Shown in pieces: positions 8,270 to 15,528 of a DNA stretch of 57,546 nt. The stretch comes from Sutterella sp. (GTDB lineage: Bacteria > Pseudomonadota > Gammaproteobacteria > Burkholderiales > Burkholderiaceae_F). A program made the position numbers and the translations under genes. The stretch is from contig DYCH01000071.1 in assembly GCA_019418235.1 (NCBI GenBank), positions 8,850-66,395 of the forward strand, read 5' to 3'. The notes under the pieces were generated by a model that was not told the origin of the DNA, made no database searches, and saw nothing but the letters and a program-made list of their open reading frames with translations. Numbering within the stretch: the stretch's first letter is position 1; the number at the start of each line of letters is the position of its first letter.

Positions 8270-9625
8270 ATGTCCAAAACGATATTGGTCAATACGTTTG
8301 CTCCGCCGCCCAATGCGCACGGTGAAAACGGACCGGAATACGTTGGCAACCTTCGCAAAGGTGAATTGCGTGGGATCATCAAGATCAACGAAAGCAATTG
8401 CGTTGGTTGTGATACCTGCCGTAAAGTTTGCCCGGTTCACGCCATCTCTGGTGGCTTGGGTGTCGTTCACAGCATTCGCGAAGACGCTTGTGTCGCTTGT
8501 GGTCAATGCTTGGTTGCTTGCCCCTTCAACGCAATTGAGCAAATGAGTTTCGTTGACGAAGTCATGAAGAAGCTCGACGACCCCAATACGCTCGTCGTTT
8601 CCCATCCTTCTCCGGCTGTTCGTGTTTCCGTCGGTGAAGAATTCGGTGCTAAGGCTGGTGAATTGGTGACCGAACAATTCGTTAACGCTTTGGAAAAGGC
8701 CGGTTTCGTCTGCTACGACGTGAACCAAACGGCTGACCAAACGATTATCGAAGAAGGTATGGAATTCATTAAGAAGATCCAATACTGGGTTTTAGGCCAT
8801 CGCGGTCCTGAAGTGGCCGAAGCTGCAGAACATCCGTTCCCGCACTTCACGAGCTGCTGCCCGGCTTGGGTTAAGAACTGTGAAACGTACCACGCTGGCT
8901 TGTTGCCGCATTTGTCCACGGCTAAGAGCCCTGTTCAAATGGGTGGTCCGATCGCTAAGACCTGGGCTGCTAAGTATGTGTGGAACAAGGATCCCCGTGA
9001 CATCTACATGGTCGCTACGACGCCTTGCACGGCTAAGATCTTTGAAGCTTCTCGTCCTGAAATGAACGATGCTTGGAAGCATCTCATCAAGACGGGTGCC
9101 ATTCCTGCCGATACGCCGTCCTTCCCGGACATCGATGCCGTTGTGACGGCTCGCGAAATCGCAGAAATCTTCCGCCGTAAGGGTATCAACCCGTTAGAAA
9201 TGCCGAAGACGCGTGAACGTGGCACGATGGAAATCTACACCGGTGCCGGTACGATTTTCGGTAACTCCGGTGGTGTGATGGAAGCTGCTTTGCGTACGGC
9301 TTACTTCGTTCTTTCTGGTGAAGAATTGAAGGATCCGGACATCAAGATCGTCCGCGGTAATACCGATGCTATCGTTGAAGCCACGATTCCTGTGCCTATC
9401 AAGGAATTGGGCGGCAAGATCTTTGAAGTTCGCGTTTGCGTTGTCAACGGTGCTTTGCAAGGTCTTGATACGGTGCTTCGTCGTATCGAAGAAGACAAGA
9501 ACCGTTATCACTTCATCGAAGTGATGAACTGCCCGGGCGGTTGCGTCAACGGTGGCGGTCAACCGGTTCGCACGGACAGCGCAGCATGGCTCAACCCCAC
9601 GTTGCCGATCCCGATGCAAATCTAA
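8270..9625 (+). CDS. hydA: [FeFe]-hydrogenase catalytic (large) subunit HydA
   Basis: The subunit interconverts H2 with protons and electrons. It has 451 residues, starting at the ATG at 8270 with GGGAGAG at 8254-8260; an upstream TTG at 8252 is rejected because that binding site lies inside it. Two [4Fe-4S] ferredoxin motifs come first: C44-x2-C47-x2-C50-x3-C54 and C74-x2-C77-x2-C80-x3-C84. The H-cluster motifs follow: TSCCPAW (C196, with C197 in the proton-transfer position), TPCTAKIFE (C253) and MNCPGGCVNGGGQP (C421 and C425). The size and the two-cluster layout match Desulfovibrio-type periplasmic HydA. The L2 motif has Thr where Met is usual before Pro-Cys. It has no signal peptide of its own, so export would depend on HydB. 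Lys codons are mostly AAG here, unlike most neighbours, which suggests high expression. Confidence 0.96.
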   Translation: MSKTILVNTFAPPPNAHGENGPEYVGNLRKGELRGIIKINESNCVGCDTCRKVCPVHAISGGLGVVHSIREDACVACGQCLVACPFNAIEQMSFVDEVMKKLDDPNTLVVSHPSPAVRVSVGEEFGAKAGELVTEQFVNALEKAGFVCYDVNQTADQTIIEEGMEFIKKIQYWVLGHRGPEVAEAAEHPFPHFTSCCPAWVKNCETYHAGLLPHLSTAKSPVQMGGPIAKTWAAKYVWNKDPRDIYMVATTPCTAKIFEASRPEMNDAWKHLIKTGAIPADTPSFPDIDAVVTAREIAEIFRRKGINPLEMPKTRERGTMEIYTGAGTIFGNSGGVMEAALRTAYFVLSGEELKDPDIKIVRGNTDAIVEATIPVPIKELGGKIFEVRVCVVNGALQGLDTVLRRIEEDKNRYHFIEVMNCPGGCVNGGGQPVRTDSAAWLNPTLPIPMQI

Positions 9626-9642
9626 TTGGATGGAGACAATAA

Positions 9643-9987
9643 ATGCGCAAGTATGAATATACCGAACGCCAAACCATGGCCATGTTGGGCCGTCGTGGCT
9701 TCTTGAAAGTCACCGGTGTCACGGCTTTGGCAATTGGCATCACGGGCTACGCCGTTGTTGACCTCCTCCAACGTCGCACCGACGTTATTAAGGCTCGTCA
9801 ACGCGGTCTTTACAAAGATGACAAGTTGTGTCAAGAACAAAACTTGACCAACTCTCACCAAAACCCGTCTGTCATGCGTTTCTACGCTGATATGCACACG
9901 GAGCCGGTCGAAGGTCTTGCACACGACTTATTGCATACGTCCTACTACCCGCGCTCTCAATTGGCAATTTTGCGAGGTGAACACTAA
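9643..9987 (+). CDS. hydB: [FeFe]-hydrogenase small subunit HydB with Tat signal
   Basis: The protein has 114 residues. A twin-arginine motif GRRGFLKV (R17, R18) is followed by a hydrophobic stretch, VTALAIGITGYAVV. The C-terminal part (GLYKDD, SHQNPSVMRFYADM, HDLLHTSYYPRS) matches the Fe-hydrogenase small-subunit domain that wraps around the large subunit in Desulfovibrio. The inferred role is to carry the folded HydA through the Tat pore and complete the periplasmic heterodimer. The gene starts 17 bases after hydA with GGAGAC upstream, and its stop overlaps the start region of the cytochrome b gene (TAATGG), so the three are one transcription unit. The hydrophobic stretch may stay uncleaved as an anchor; I see no strong AxA site. 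Confidence 0.92.
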   Translation: MRKYEYTERQTMAMLGRRGFLKVTGVTALAIGITGYAVVDLLQRRTDVIKARQRGLYKDDKLCQEQNLTNSHQNPSVMRFYADMHTEPVEGLAHDLLHTSYYPRSQLAILRGEH

Positions 9988-10655
9988 TGGCTGAACGTAT
10001 CTTACGATTCCACACCGCTGATAAGGTGTTCCACGGCGTTAACGCTATCACGTGGTTTGCCTTGCTTTTCACGGGTGCTGTGGCTTATTTCTGCGACTTG
10101 TCTGACGAAACGATCAACAATCTCATGATCTGGCACGTTGGTATCGCAGTTGTTTACACCTTTAACCTCCTCGGTTTCTTGGTGTTTGCTCCCCATCGCT
10201 TCGCGGCGTTGTTAAACGCTTTGTTGACCTGGGATATGGACACGATCAAGTGGTTCCGCAACTTCGGTGGCTACCCGCGTCGTTTCTTCGGTATCCCGTT
10301 CGGTCCGGTGGAAGTTCCGCCGCAAGGCCGTTACAACGGCGGCCAAAAGATGAGCTACCTCATCTTCATCTTCATGATGTACGCTTTGGCCGTTACCGGT
10401 TGGTTGCTCTTTTACTTCGCTCCGGCGATTCCGAAGAACGCCTTCTGGTGGATGTACATGTTCCATGTTTGGGGCTCCATCATCTGCTCTTTGATGGTTG
10501 TTGGTGCTCACATCCCGCTCGCCTTGCTCTCTTGGGAACACTTCAAGGGCATCTGGGGCTTGGGCGAAGGCACGATCTCTTACGAGGCTGCCGAACACCA
10601 CTCTCCGAAGTGGCTTGCTAAAGACGTTATTCAAACGAACATCGAAAAGCGTTAA
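9987..10655 (+). CDS. Hydrogenase cytochrome b subunit (formate dehydrogenase gamma / FdnI-like)
   Basis: The protein has 222 residues and about four membrane helices. It is the membrane subunit expected to take electrons from the periplasmic HydAB dimer, pass them through two b hemes and reduce quinone. Candidate heme ligands are H16 in helix 1, H50 in helix 2, and H160 and H174 in helix 4, spaced 14 apart; this matches the order H18, H57, H155, H169 in E. coli FdnI. Its ATG overlaps the hydB stop. Formate dehydrogenase genes themselves are absent, so the partner is taken to be the hydrogenase. A terminator follows. Lys is mostly AAG, as in hydA. Confidence 0.9.
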   Translation: MAERILRFHTADKVFHGVNAITWFALLFTGAVAYFCDLSDETINNLMIWHVGIAVVYTFNLLGFLVFAPHRFAALLNALLTWDMDTIKWFRNFGGYPRRFFGIPFGPVEVPPQGRYNGGQKMSYLIFIFMMYALAVTGWLLFYFAPAIPKNAFWWMYMFHVWGSIICSLMVVGAHIPLALLSWEHFKGIWGLGEGTISYEAAEHHSPKWLAKDVIQTNIEKR

Positions 10656-10691
10656 TTTATACGAAAGTTACGTTTGAGTAATCTCTAAAAC

Positions 10692-10731
10692 AAAAGGGAT
10701 TCGCTATGATATGGCGAGTCCCTTTTTATTT
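10692..10731 (+). terminator. Rho-independent terminator between cytochrome b and hydF
   Basis: The arms AAAAGGGATTCGC and GCGAGTCCCTTTT (with G-T wobble) surround a short loop, and the T-rich run TTTTTATTTATT follows. The upstream ATG at 10706 lies in the loop, which rules it out as the hydF start. Partial read-through would give less maturase than structural mRNA. Confidence 0.85.
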
Positions 10732-10744
10732 ATTAGGTAAAAAA

Positions 10745-11989
10745 ATGGCAACCAGTCGCTTAGAAACACCAAAAGGCTTAAGACTGCACTTTGGACTTTT
10801 TGGCAAGCGCAATGCTGGGAAATCCTCCCTTATTAATGCATTGGCCAATCAAAATATCTCCATCGTGAGCTCCGTCGCCGGTACAACCACAGACCCTGTT
10901 GAGAAAGCTTTTGAGCTTCACCCTATCGGTCCGGTCGTTTTCATGGATACTGCTGGTATTGATGATGTTGGCGACCTTGGTCAGGCCCGTATCGAAAAAA
11001 GCCTCTCCGTTTTGGAATGGATGGACATTGCCATTGTTGTTTGTGAAGTGGGCACGTGGGGAGAACACGAAGAAAGCATCCTCAAAATCACCGCGCAAAA
11101 CGGTACGCCCACAATTGTCGTCATTAACAAAATCGACTCGCAGGCCCCTGATGAAGAATTCTTGACCACAATGAAAAAACGTGGACTCAAGGTTGTCTGC
11201 ACGAGCGCCATGAATCGCACGGGTATTGATGAGTTACGCGATACCATTATCCAAACGGTCTTGGATCAAACGGAACCCGATCGCCCCTTGATGGGTGGCA
11301 TTGTGCATCCTGGCGATACTGTGGTACTCGTGACGCCGATTGACACCGGCGCTCCGAAAGGTCGTTTGATTTTGCCGCAAGTTCAGGCCATCCGCGAGCT
11401 CTTAGACGGTGGTGCCAAGTGTATCGTTATCAAGGAAGATCGCATTCAAGAAACATTGGCAGAATTAAAAAAAGCCCCTGACTTAGTTATTACTGACAGT
11501 CAGGTCGTTCAGCGCGTCGTCAAAGAGGTTCCTGAACCTATTCCTGTGACAACGTTCTCGATTCAAATGGCTTATGCCAAGAGCGATTTATTGGAAATGG
11601 CTTTGGGAGCCGCCGCTTTAAGTCGTTTGCAATCTGGTGATCGTGTTTTAATTGCCGAGACATGCTCGCATCATCCGCTCAAAGATGATATTGGTCGCGT
11701 CAAAATCCCCAATTGGTTGAGAAAGAAATTTGGCGAAGACCTTCAAATTGACATAGCGGTTGGTAAAGACTTACCCACCGATTTAACGCCCTACAAAGTG
11801 ATCATTCAATGTGGTGGTTGTATTGTGACGCGACGTCATATGCTTGCTCGCCTCAGAGCCGCTCGTGCTCAAGGCGTGCCAACGACCAATTACGGGGTTG
11901 CGATTTCCTTCCTTCAAGGCGTCTTACCTCGAGCACTAGCCTGCCACCCTGATGCTAAGGCAATTTTTGATAAAGCCGTTAACTCTTAA
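10745..11989 (+). CDS. hydF: [FeFe]-hydrogenase maturation GTPase HydF
   Basis: HydF is the cytoplasmic scaffold on which the 2Fe subcluster is assembled before transfer to HydA. The protein has 414 residues. The N-terminal GTPase domain has GKRNAGKSS (P-loop), the Thr-rich AGTTTDP switch, DTAGIDD and NKID. A dimerisation domain follows, then the C-terminal cluster domain with C307-S-H309, then 46 positions later Q355-C356-G-G-C359. The usual motif is CxH...HCxxC, so the three cysteines are kept and the second His is Gln. The start at 10745 has AGG seven bases upstream; the longer frame from 10706 begins inside a terminator. hydE follows eight bases later. Confidence 0.95.
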   Translation: MATSRLETPKGLRLHFGLFGKRNAGKSSLINALANQNISIVSSVAGTTTDPVEKAFELHPIGPVVFMDTAGIDDVGDLGQARIEKSLSVLEWMDIAIVVCEVGTWGEHEESILKITAQNGTPTIVVINKIDSQAPDEEFLTTMKKRGLKVVCTSAMNRTGIDELRDTIIQTVLDQTEPDRPLMGGIVHPGDTVVLVTPIDTGAPKGRLILPQVQAIRELLDGGAKCIVIKEDRIQETLAELKKAPDLVITDSQVVQRVVKEVPEPIPVTTFSIQMAYAKSDLLEMALGAAALSRLQSGDRVLIAETCSHHPLKDDIGRVKIPNWLRKKFGEDLQIDIAVGKDLPTDLTPYKVIIQCGGCIVTRRHMLARLRAARAQGVPTTNYGVAISFLQGVLPRALACHPDAKAIFDKAVNS

Positions 11990-11997
11990 GGAATGAA

Positions 11998-13125
11998 ATG
12001 AAAAGCATTCAATCCCTTGTCGAACAAACGCAATTTAGCGACGACGATATCATTCGACTTCTTGCCATCGAGTCTGACGAAGAAGCTGAAATCCTTCGCC
12101 AAGCCGCTTACGCTCGTACGACAGAGCATTTAGGCAATCAAGTTTATTACCGCGGTTTAATTGAGTTCTCCAACATCTGTACTCTCAATTGTCGCTATTG
12201 TGGCATCCGCAAATCTAACCACAACGTCGATCGCTACGAATTAACTCACGATCAAGTTGTGGAAGCGGCTATTTGGGCAGCCAACAACCATTACGGTTCG
12301 ATCTGCTTGCAAGCCGGTGAACGACGCGATCCGAAGTTCATGCAATTTATTTCAAACGTTTTAAAAGAAATTCACGAGAAGACCGTCAGCGATGATCTGC
12401 CTCACGGTTTAGGTATCACGCTCTCTTTAGGTGAACAATCATTAGATGTTTATAAAGAGTGGGCTCAGGCCAGTGGCAATCCCATGGGCCTTCGCTATTT
12501 ATTGCGTTTTGAATCGTCAAACCCTGATTTATTTAATCATCTGCACTACTGCCCAGGTAAATACGAAAAGGGATTAGAGCGTCGCTACGCCGCCCTTGCT
12601 CGCTTGCGTGAAGCAGGCTATCAAGTGGGTTCCGGCGTTATGATTGGTTTGCCGGGTCAAACCTTAGAAGATCTCTGCCAAGACATTCGTACTTTCCAAA
12701 AACTTGACTTAGATATGATTGGCATGGGTCCCTACATTACTAGCGAAGGCGCAGATATGTTGGGCGAAGGCATGATGGAGAAAAAGCCTCTCATGCGATT
12801 GGCGCTTAACATGATTGCTACTACCCGTTTGGTAATTCCCGATGTCAACATGGCGGCTGCAACGGCCCTACACGCTCTTGAAGACAACGGTCGTGAAAAA
12901 GGCATCTTGCACGGGTGCAACGTTATCATGCCCAACATTACGCCCCGTATTGTCCGCAAGAACTATCAGCTCTATGCGAATAAACCTTTCATTGAACAAG
13001 AGCCCAGTGACACCAACCACATCTTACAAGCCAGTATCGAACGCACCGGACGCTCTGTCGGGTTAAACATTCTCGGCAGTTCCAATCACTGGAAAAAACG
13101 TACTCAAAATCTAGAAAACATCTAA
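11998..13125 (+). CDS. hydE: [FeFe]-hydrogenase maturation radical SAM protein HydE
   Basis: HydE is a radical SAM enzyme needed to build the dithiomethylamine-bridged 2Fe subcluster. The protein has 375 residues. The cluster motif is C61-TLN-C65-RY-C68, preceded by FSNICT and followed by YCGIRKSN. IGLPGQT, DMIGMGPYI and NVIMPNITP match the HydE family closely. It lacks the extra C-terminal cysteine cluster of HydG, so it cannot be HydG. The gene follows hydF by eight bases with a GGAATG ribosome binding site at the hydF stop. A clean terminator closes the unit. Confidence 0.95.
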   Translation: MKSIQSLVEQTQFSDDDIIRLLAIESDEEAEILRQAAYARTTEHLGNQVYYRGLIEFSNICTLNCRYCGIRKSNHNVDRYELTHDQVVEAAIWAANNHYGSICLQAGERRDPKFMQFISNVLKEIHEKTVSDDLPHGLGITLSLGEQSLDVYKEWAQASGNPMGLRYLLRFESSNPDLFNHLHYCPGKYEKGLERRYAALARLREAGYQVGSGVMIGLPGQTLEDLCQDIRTFQKLDLDMIGMGPYITSEGADMLGEGMMEKKPLMRLALNMIATTRLVIPDVNMAAATALHALEDNGREKGILHGCNVIMPNITPRIVRKNYQLYANKPFIEQEPSDTNHILQASIERTGRSVGLNILGSSNHWKKRTQNLENI

Positions 13126-13127
13126 CC

Positions 13128-13160
13128 AAAATGGGTTTCAGTTGAAACCCATTTTTGTTT
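13128..13160 (+). terminator. Rho-independent terminator after hydE
   Basis: The inverted repeat AAAATGGGTTTCA/TGAAACCCATTTT around a short loop, with a following TTTTTGTTT tract, lies directly after the hydE stop and ends the maturase unit. Confidence 0.92.
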
Positions 13161-13293
13161 CTCACTCTGTCTTCGTTACAGAACGTATTTTTTGTGAGAA
13201 AAACTCTCAGACAGAATTAGGCAAAAATTCGAGAATTTTCAACTATTAGGTAATCGATTAATTTCATAAGATTATTCCAACAAGGAGATCATT

Positions 13294-14106
13294 ATGAAGA
13301 AAGTTCTTTTACCTACTGCTTTACTGATCGCCACAATAAGTACGGTCAACGCCGCTCCCATCGAAATGCAATTCATTGCCGAAGGTGAGTTCACAATGGG
13401 CAGCCCTGCGAAAGAAGCCAATCGTCAATCCGACGAAGTAGAACACAAGGTTGCTGTCTCTGCCTTTTTTATGAGTTCTTATGAAGTCGATCAAAAACTC
13501 TATCGAGAAATCATGGGCAACAACCCCAGTCGATTCCAAGGTGATGCGTTACCCGTTGAAAACGTTTCGTGGTTTGATGCGATTCGCTTTTGCAATCAAT
13601 TAAGTCTCAGAGACGGTCTCACTCCCGCTTACGTTATTGACGATAAAAATGCTGTTCAATGGAACAAAGAAGCTAATGGCTACCGACTTCCAACAGAAGC
13701 GGAATGGGAATATGCAGCAAGAGCCAAAACCCGTACACCGTTTAACACCGGAGAAAACATTTCTGCTGAAACCGAAGCCAATTACTACGGAACCTACCCG
13801 TACAAAGACGCTCGAAGCCAAACGTATCGTCAACACACTGTTGATGTGAATACCTTTAAACCCAACGCATTCGGGCTCTACAACATGCATGGAAATGTAT
13901 GGGAGTGGTGTTGGGATATCTACTCTTCTTACGACTTAACAATTCGCTCAAATCCTACCGGCGCCACCGAGGGTATCTCTCGAGTCAATCGCGGAGGCGG
14001 TTGGAATGATTTTGGGAAAAATCTCCGTAGTGCTTATCGCGCTGCCTATAACCCAAACAATGCCACCTTTAACCTTGGTTTGCGACTCGTTAGGAATGCA
14101 AAGTAA
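13294..14106 (+). CDS. Exported SUMF1-fold (formylglycine-generating-enzyme-like) protein
   Basis: The protein has 270 residues, with a Sec-type signal peptide (hydrophobic core then STVNA-AP, cleavage near residue 20). The mature part is a complete SUMF1-type domain: GEFTMGSP, SSYEVDQKLYREIMG, NPSRF, VENVSWFDAIRFCNQLS, GYRLPTEAEWEYAAR, GNVWEWCWDIY, RVNRGGGW and RSAYR. The cysteine pair used by true formylglycine-generating enzymes, just before the C-terminal YR motif, is absent, so sulfatase activation is unlikely. Exported SUMF1 proteins with other roles are known (PvdO and NirV types). It is first in a three-gene unit with a Tat flavodoxin and a DUF4405 membrane protein. AAGGAG lies eight bases before the start. 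Its function is unknown. Confidence 0.85.
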   Translation: MKKVLLPTALLIATISTVNAAPIEMQFIAEGEFTMGSPAKEANRQSDEVEHKVAVSAFFMSSYEVDQKLYREIMGNNPSRFQGDALPVENVSWFDAIRFCNQLSLRDGLTPAYVIDDKNAVQWNKEANGYRLPTEAEWEYAARAKTRTPFNTGENISAETEANYYGTYPYKDARSQTYRQHTVDVNTFKPNAFGLYNMHGNVWEWCWDIYSSYDLTIRSNPTGATEGISRVNRGGGWNDFGKNLRSAYRAAYNPNNATFNLGLRLVRNAK

Positions 14107-14132
14107 ATCCTTTAATAGAAGGGAGAAATATT

Positions 14133-14696
14133 ATGAGAAACACACGCCGAAACTTACTTAAAGTCACTGCTGCCTCATTGTTTGCCATGTCTGTTGGCAA
14201 TGCGTTTGCTCAAGTTAATAACAACCGTAAAACCCTTATTGTGTTCTTTTCATGGTCTGGGAATACGAGAGGCATTGCCCAACAAATTCATCAAAAGATT
14301 GGCGGTGATTTAGTGGAATTGGAACTTGTTCGACCGTATTCCACCGACTATAACACCTGTCTTGATGAAGCTAAACGCGACCAAGAAAGAGCCGCTCGCC
14401 CTGCATTGAAGACAAGGATTGAAAATATTGCGCAATACGACACGGTTTTGATTGGTTATCCCAATTGGTGGGCCACCATTCCCATGCCAATTGCAACGTT
14501 CCTTGATCAATACGATCTTTCTGGCAAAACGATTCTTCCATTCTGCAGTCACGGCGGTGGTCGACTCGGACAAAGTGTCAGTGACATCACCAAAATGGAA
14601 CCCCAAGCGACGGTTAAAGAAGGTTTATCCATTCACTATTCTGGCGGACGTTCTTTGTCTGAGGACATTGATACGTGGTTAGCCAATAACCTTTAA
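14133..14696 (+). CDS. Tat-exported flavodoxin (flavodoxin_4 type)
   Basis: The protein has 187 residues. The N-terminus has a twin-arginine signal TRRNLLKV (R5, R6), a hydrophobic core and a probable AFA-Q cleavage after residue 26. The mature protein is a flavodoxin-like domain: IVFFSWSGNTRGIAQQI is the phosphate-binding loop, followed by the GYPNWWATIPMPIATFLD and SHGGGRLGQS loops, which should hold FMN. Tat export fits folding with FMN in the cytoplasm before transport. Flavodoxins normally work in the cytoplasm, so an exported one implies extracytoplasmic electron transfer. The gene lies 26 bases after the SUMF1 gene (GGGAG ribosome binding site) and 16 bases before the DUF4405 gene, so the three are probably co-transcribed. 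Confidence 0.88.
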   Translation: MRNTRRNLLKVTAASLFAMSVGNAFAQVNNNRKTLIVFFSWSGNTRGIAQQIHQKIGGDLVELELVRPYSTDYNTCLDEAKRDQERAARPALKTRIENIAQYDTVLIGYPNWWATIPMPIATFLDQYDLSGKTILPFCSHGGGRLGQSVSDITKMEPQATVKEGLSIHYSGGRSLSEDIDTWLANNL

Positions 14697-14712
14697 TTAT
14701 CAGGTCAACACC

Positions 14713-15387
14713 ATGACAAACAAGCAAAGAACAACTTTCAATCTCTGTTTAGTTTTCTGCTTCATTTTGTCAATGGGAGCCCACTTCACCGGTATCCTTT
14801 GGCACGAGGTTATCGGTGCAGTGGCGATGACACTGTCAATCTTGCACCTTTATCGAAACCACGCATGGTATTTCGCCTCACTACGGGGTCACTACGGTTG
14901 GAGACGATGGGCTTCGACTTTAACGAATGCGCTGCTTCTCATCGACCTTGTTGTGTTATTGGGGACATCGATCCCATTATCTCACTACATTTTTGTGAGT
15001 TTGCCGTTACCGTTTGAATCCAGCTTTCAAACGCGATCTATTCATAGTTTGGCGGCTTATTGGCTGATTGCCCTCATGGGATTGCATCTTGGACTGCACT
15101 TTGAGTCTTTGAAGTCGACAGCATTCAAACGCATTGGAAATACTCGATGTACTACTCTTATTGGATGGACTGTTGCCATGCTTGGTATTGCCTGTTGGGT
15201 CGACAGAGAAATGTTTAACAAACTCTTTCTTGGCTACTCCTTTGATTCCTGGGATCCAACGCGACCAATTCTTTTTCTATTTGCTTCTTACTTAATGATT
15301 GCGCTGGGTATTGCCATTGTCACCCATGGTGTCATTCATTTGTTCAGGGCAAAAGACTCTCTACGCTCAAAAATTTCCGTATTTTAG
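14713..15387 (+). CDS. DUF4405-type membrane protein, candidate diheme cytochrome b
   Basis: The protein has 224 residues and about five membrane helices. Two helices each carry a pair of histidines 14 apart: H31/H45 in WHEVIGA...ILHLYRN, and H111/H125 in IHSLAAYW...LMGLHLGLH. This is the spacing of heme b ligands in quinone-interacting cytochromes. The first pair fits the DUF4405 signature. The inferred role is moving electrons between the quinone pool and an exported partner, most simply the Tat flavodoxin encoded just upstream. H129 and H24 are further candidate ligands. No typical terminator follows. Heme binding and electron direction are inferences. Confidence 0.72.
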   Translation: MTNKQRTTFNLCLVFCFILSMGAHFTGILWHEVIGAVAMTLSILHLYRNHAWYFASLRGHYGWRRWASTLTNALLLIDLVVLLGTSIPLSHYIFVSLPLPFESSFQTRSIHSLAAYWLIALMGLHLGLHFESLKSTAFKRIGNTRCTTLIGWTVAMLGIACWVDREMFNKLFLGYSFDSWDPTRPILFLFASYLMIALGIAIVTHGVIHLFRAKDSLRSKISVF

Positions 15388-15528
15388 TGAACCCATTAGT
15401 CGTATCGCTAATGTTTCAATCGTTGCTAGGAGTACTTTTGAAACATCCTCCATTTCAGTGATCCAAGACCACAAGACTATTGTTTCTACCAGTATTTTTT
15501 AGGGCTTCTTACTCAATGAGCAGATTTC

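Noticed and set aside
8116..8325. Small open frames in the hydA leader as leader peptides or genes
   Set aside because: They run through the dyads and overlap hydA in another frame, have no ribosome binding site, and read as compositionally random.
8264..8782. Long minus-strand open frame opposite hydA (172 codons), and similar ones at 9194-9619 and 10212-10634
   Set aside because: These are shadows of the strongly codon-biased hydrogenase genes; no family resemblance or ribosome binding site.
10706..10744. Upstream ATG as start of hydF
   Set aside because: It lies in the loop of a rho-independent terminator; the ATG at 10745 matches the HydF family N-terminus and has a ribosome binding site.
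13294..14106. SUMF1 protein as a true sulfatase-activating enzyme
   Set aside because: Catalytic Cys pair absent and no sulfatase gene in the window.
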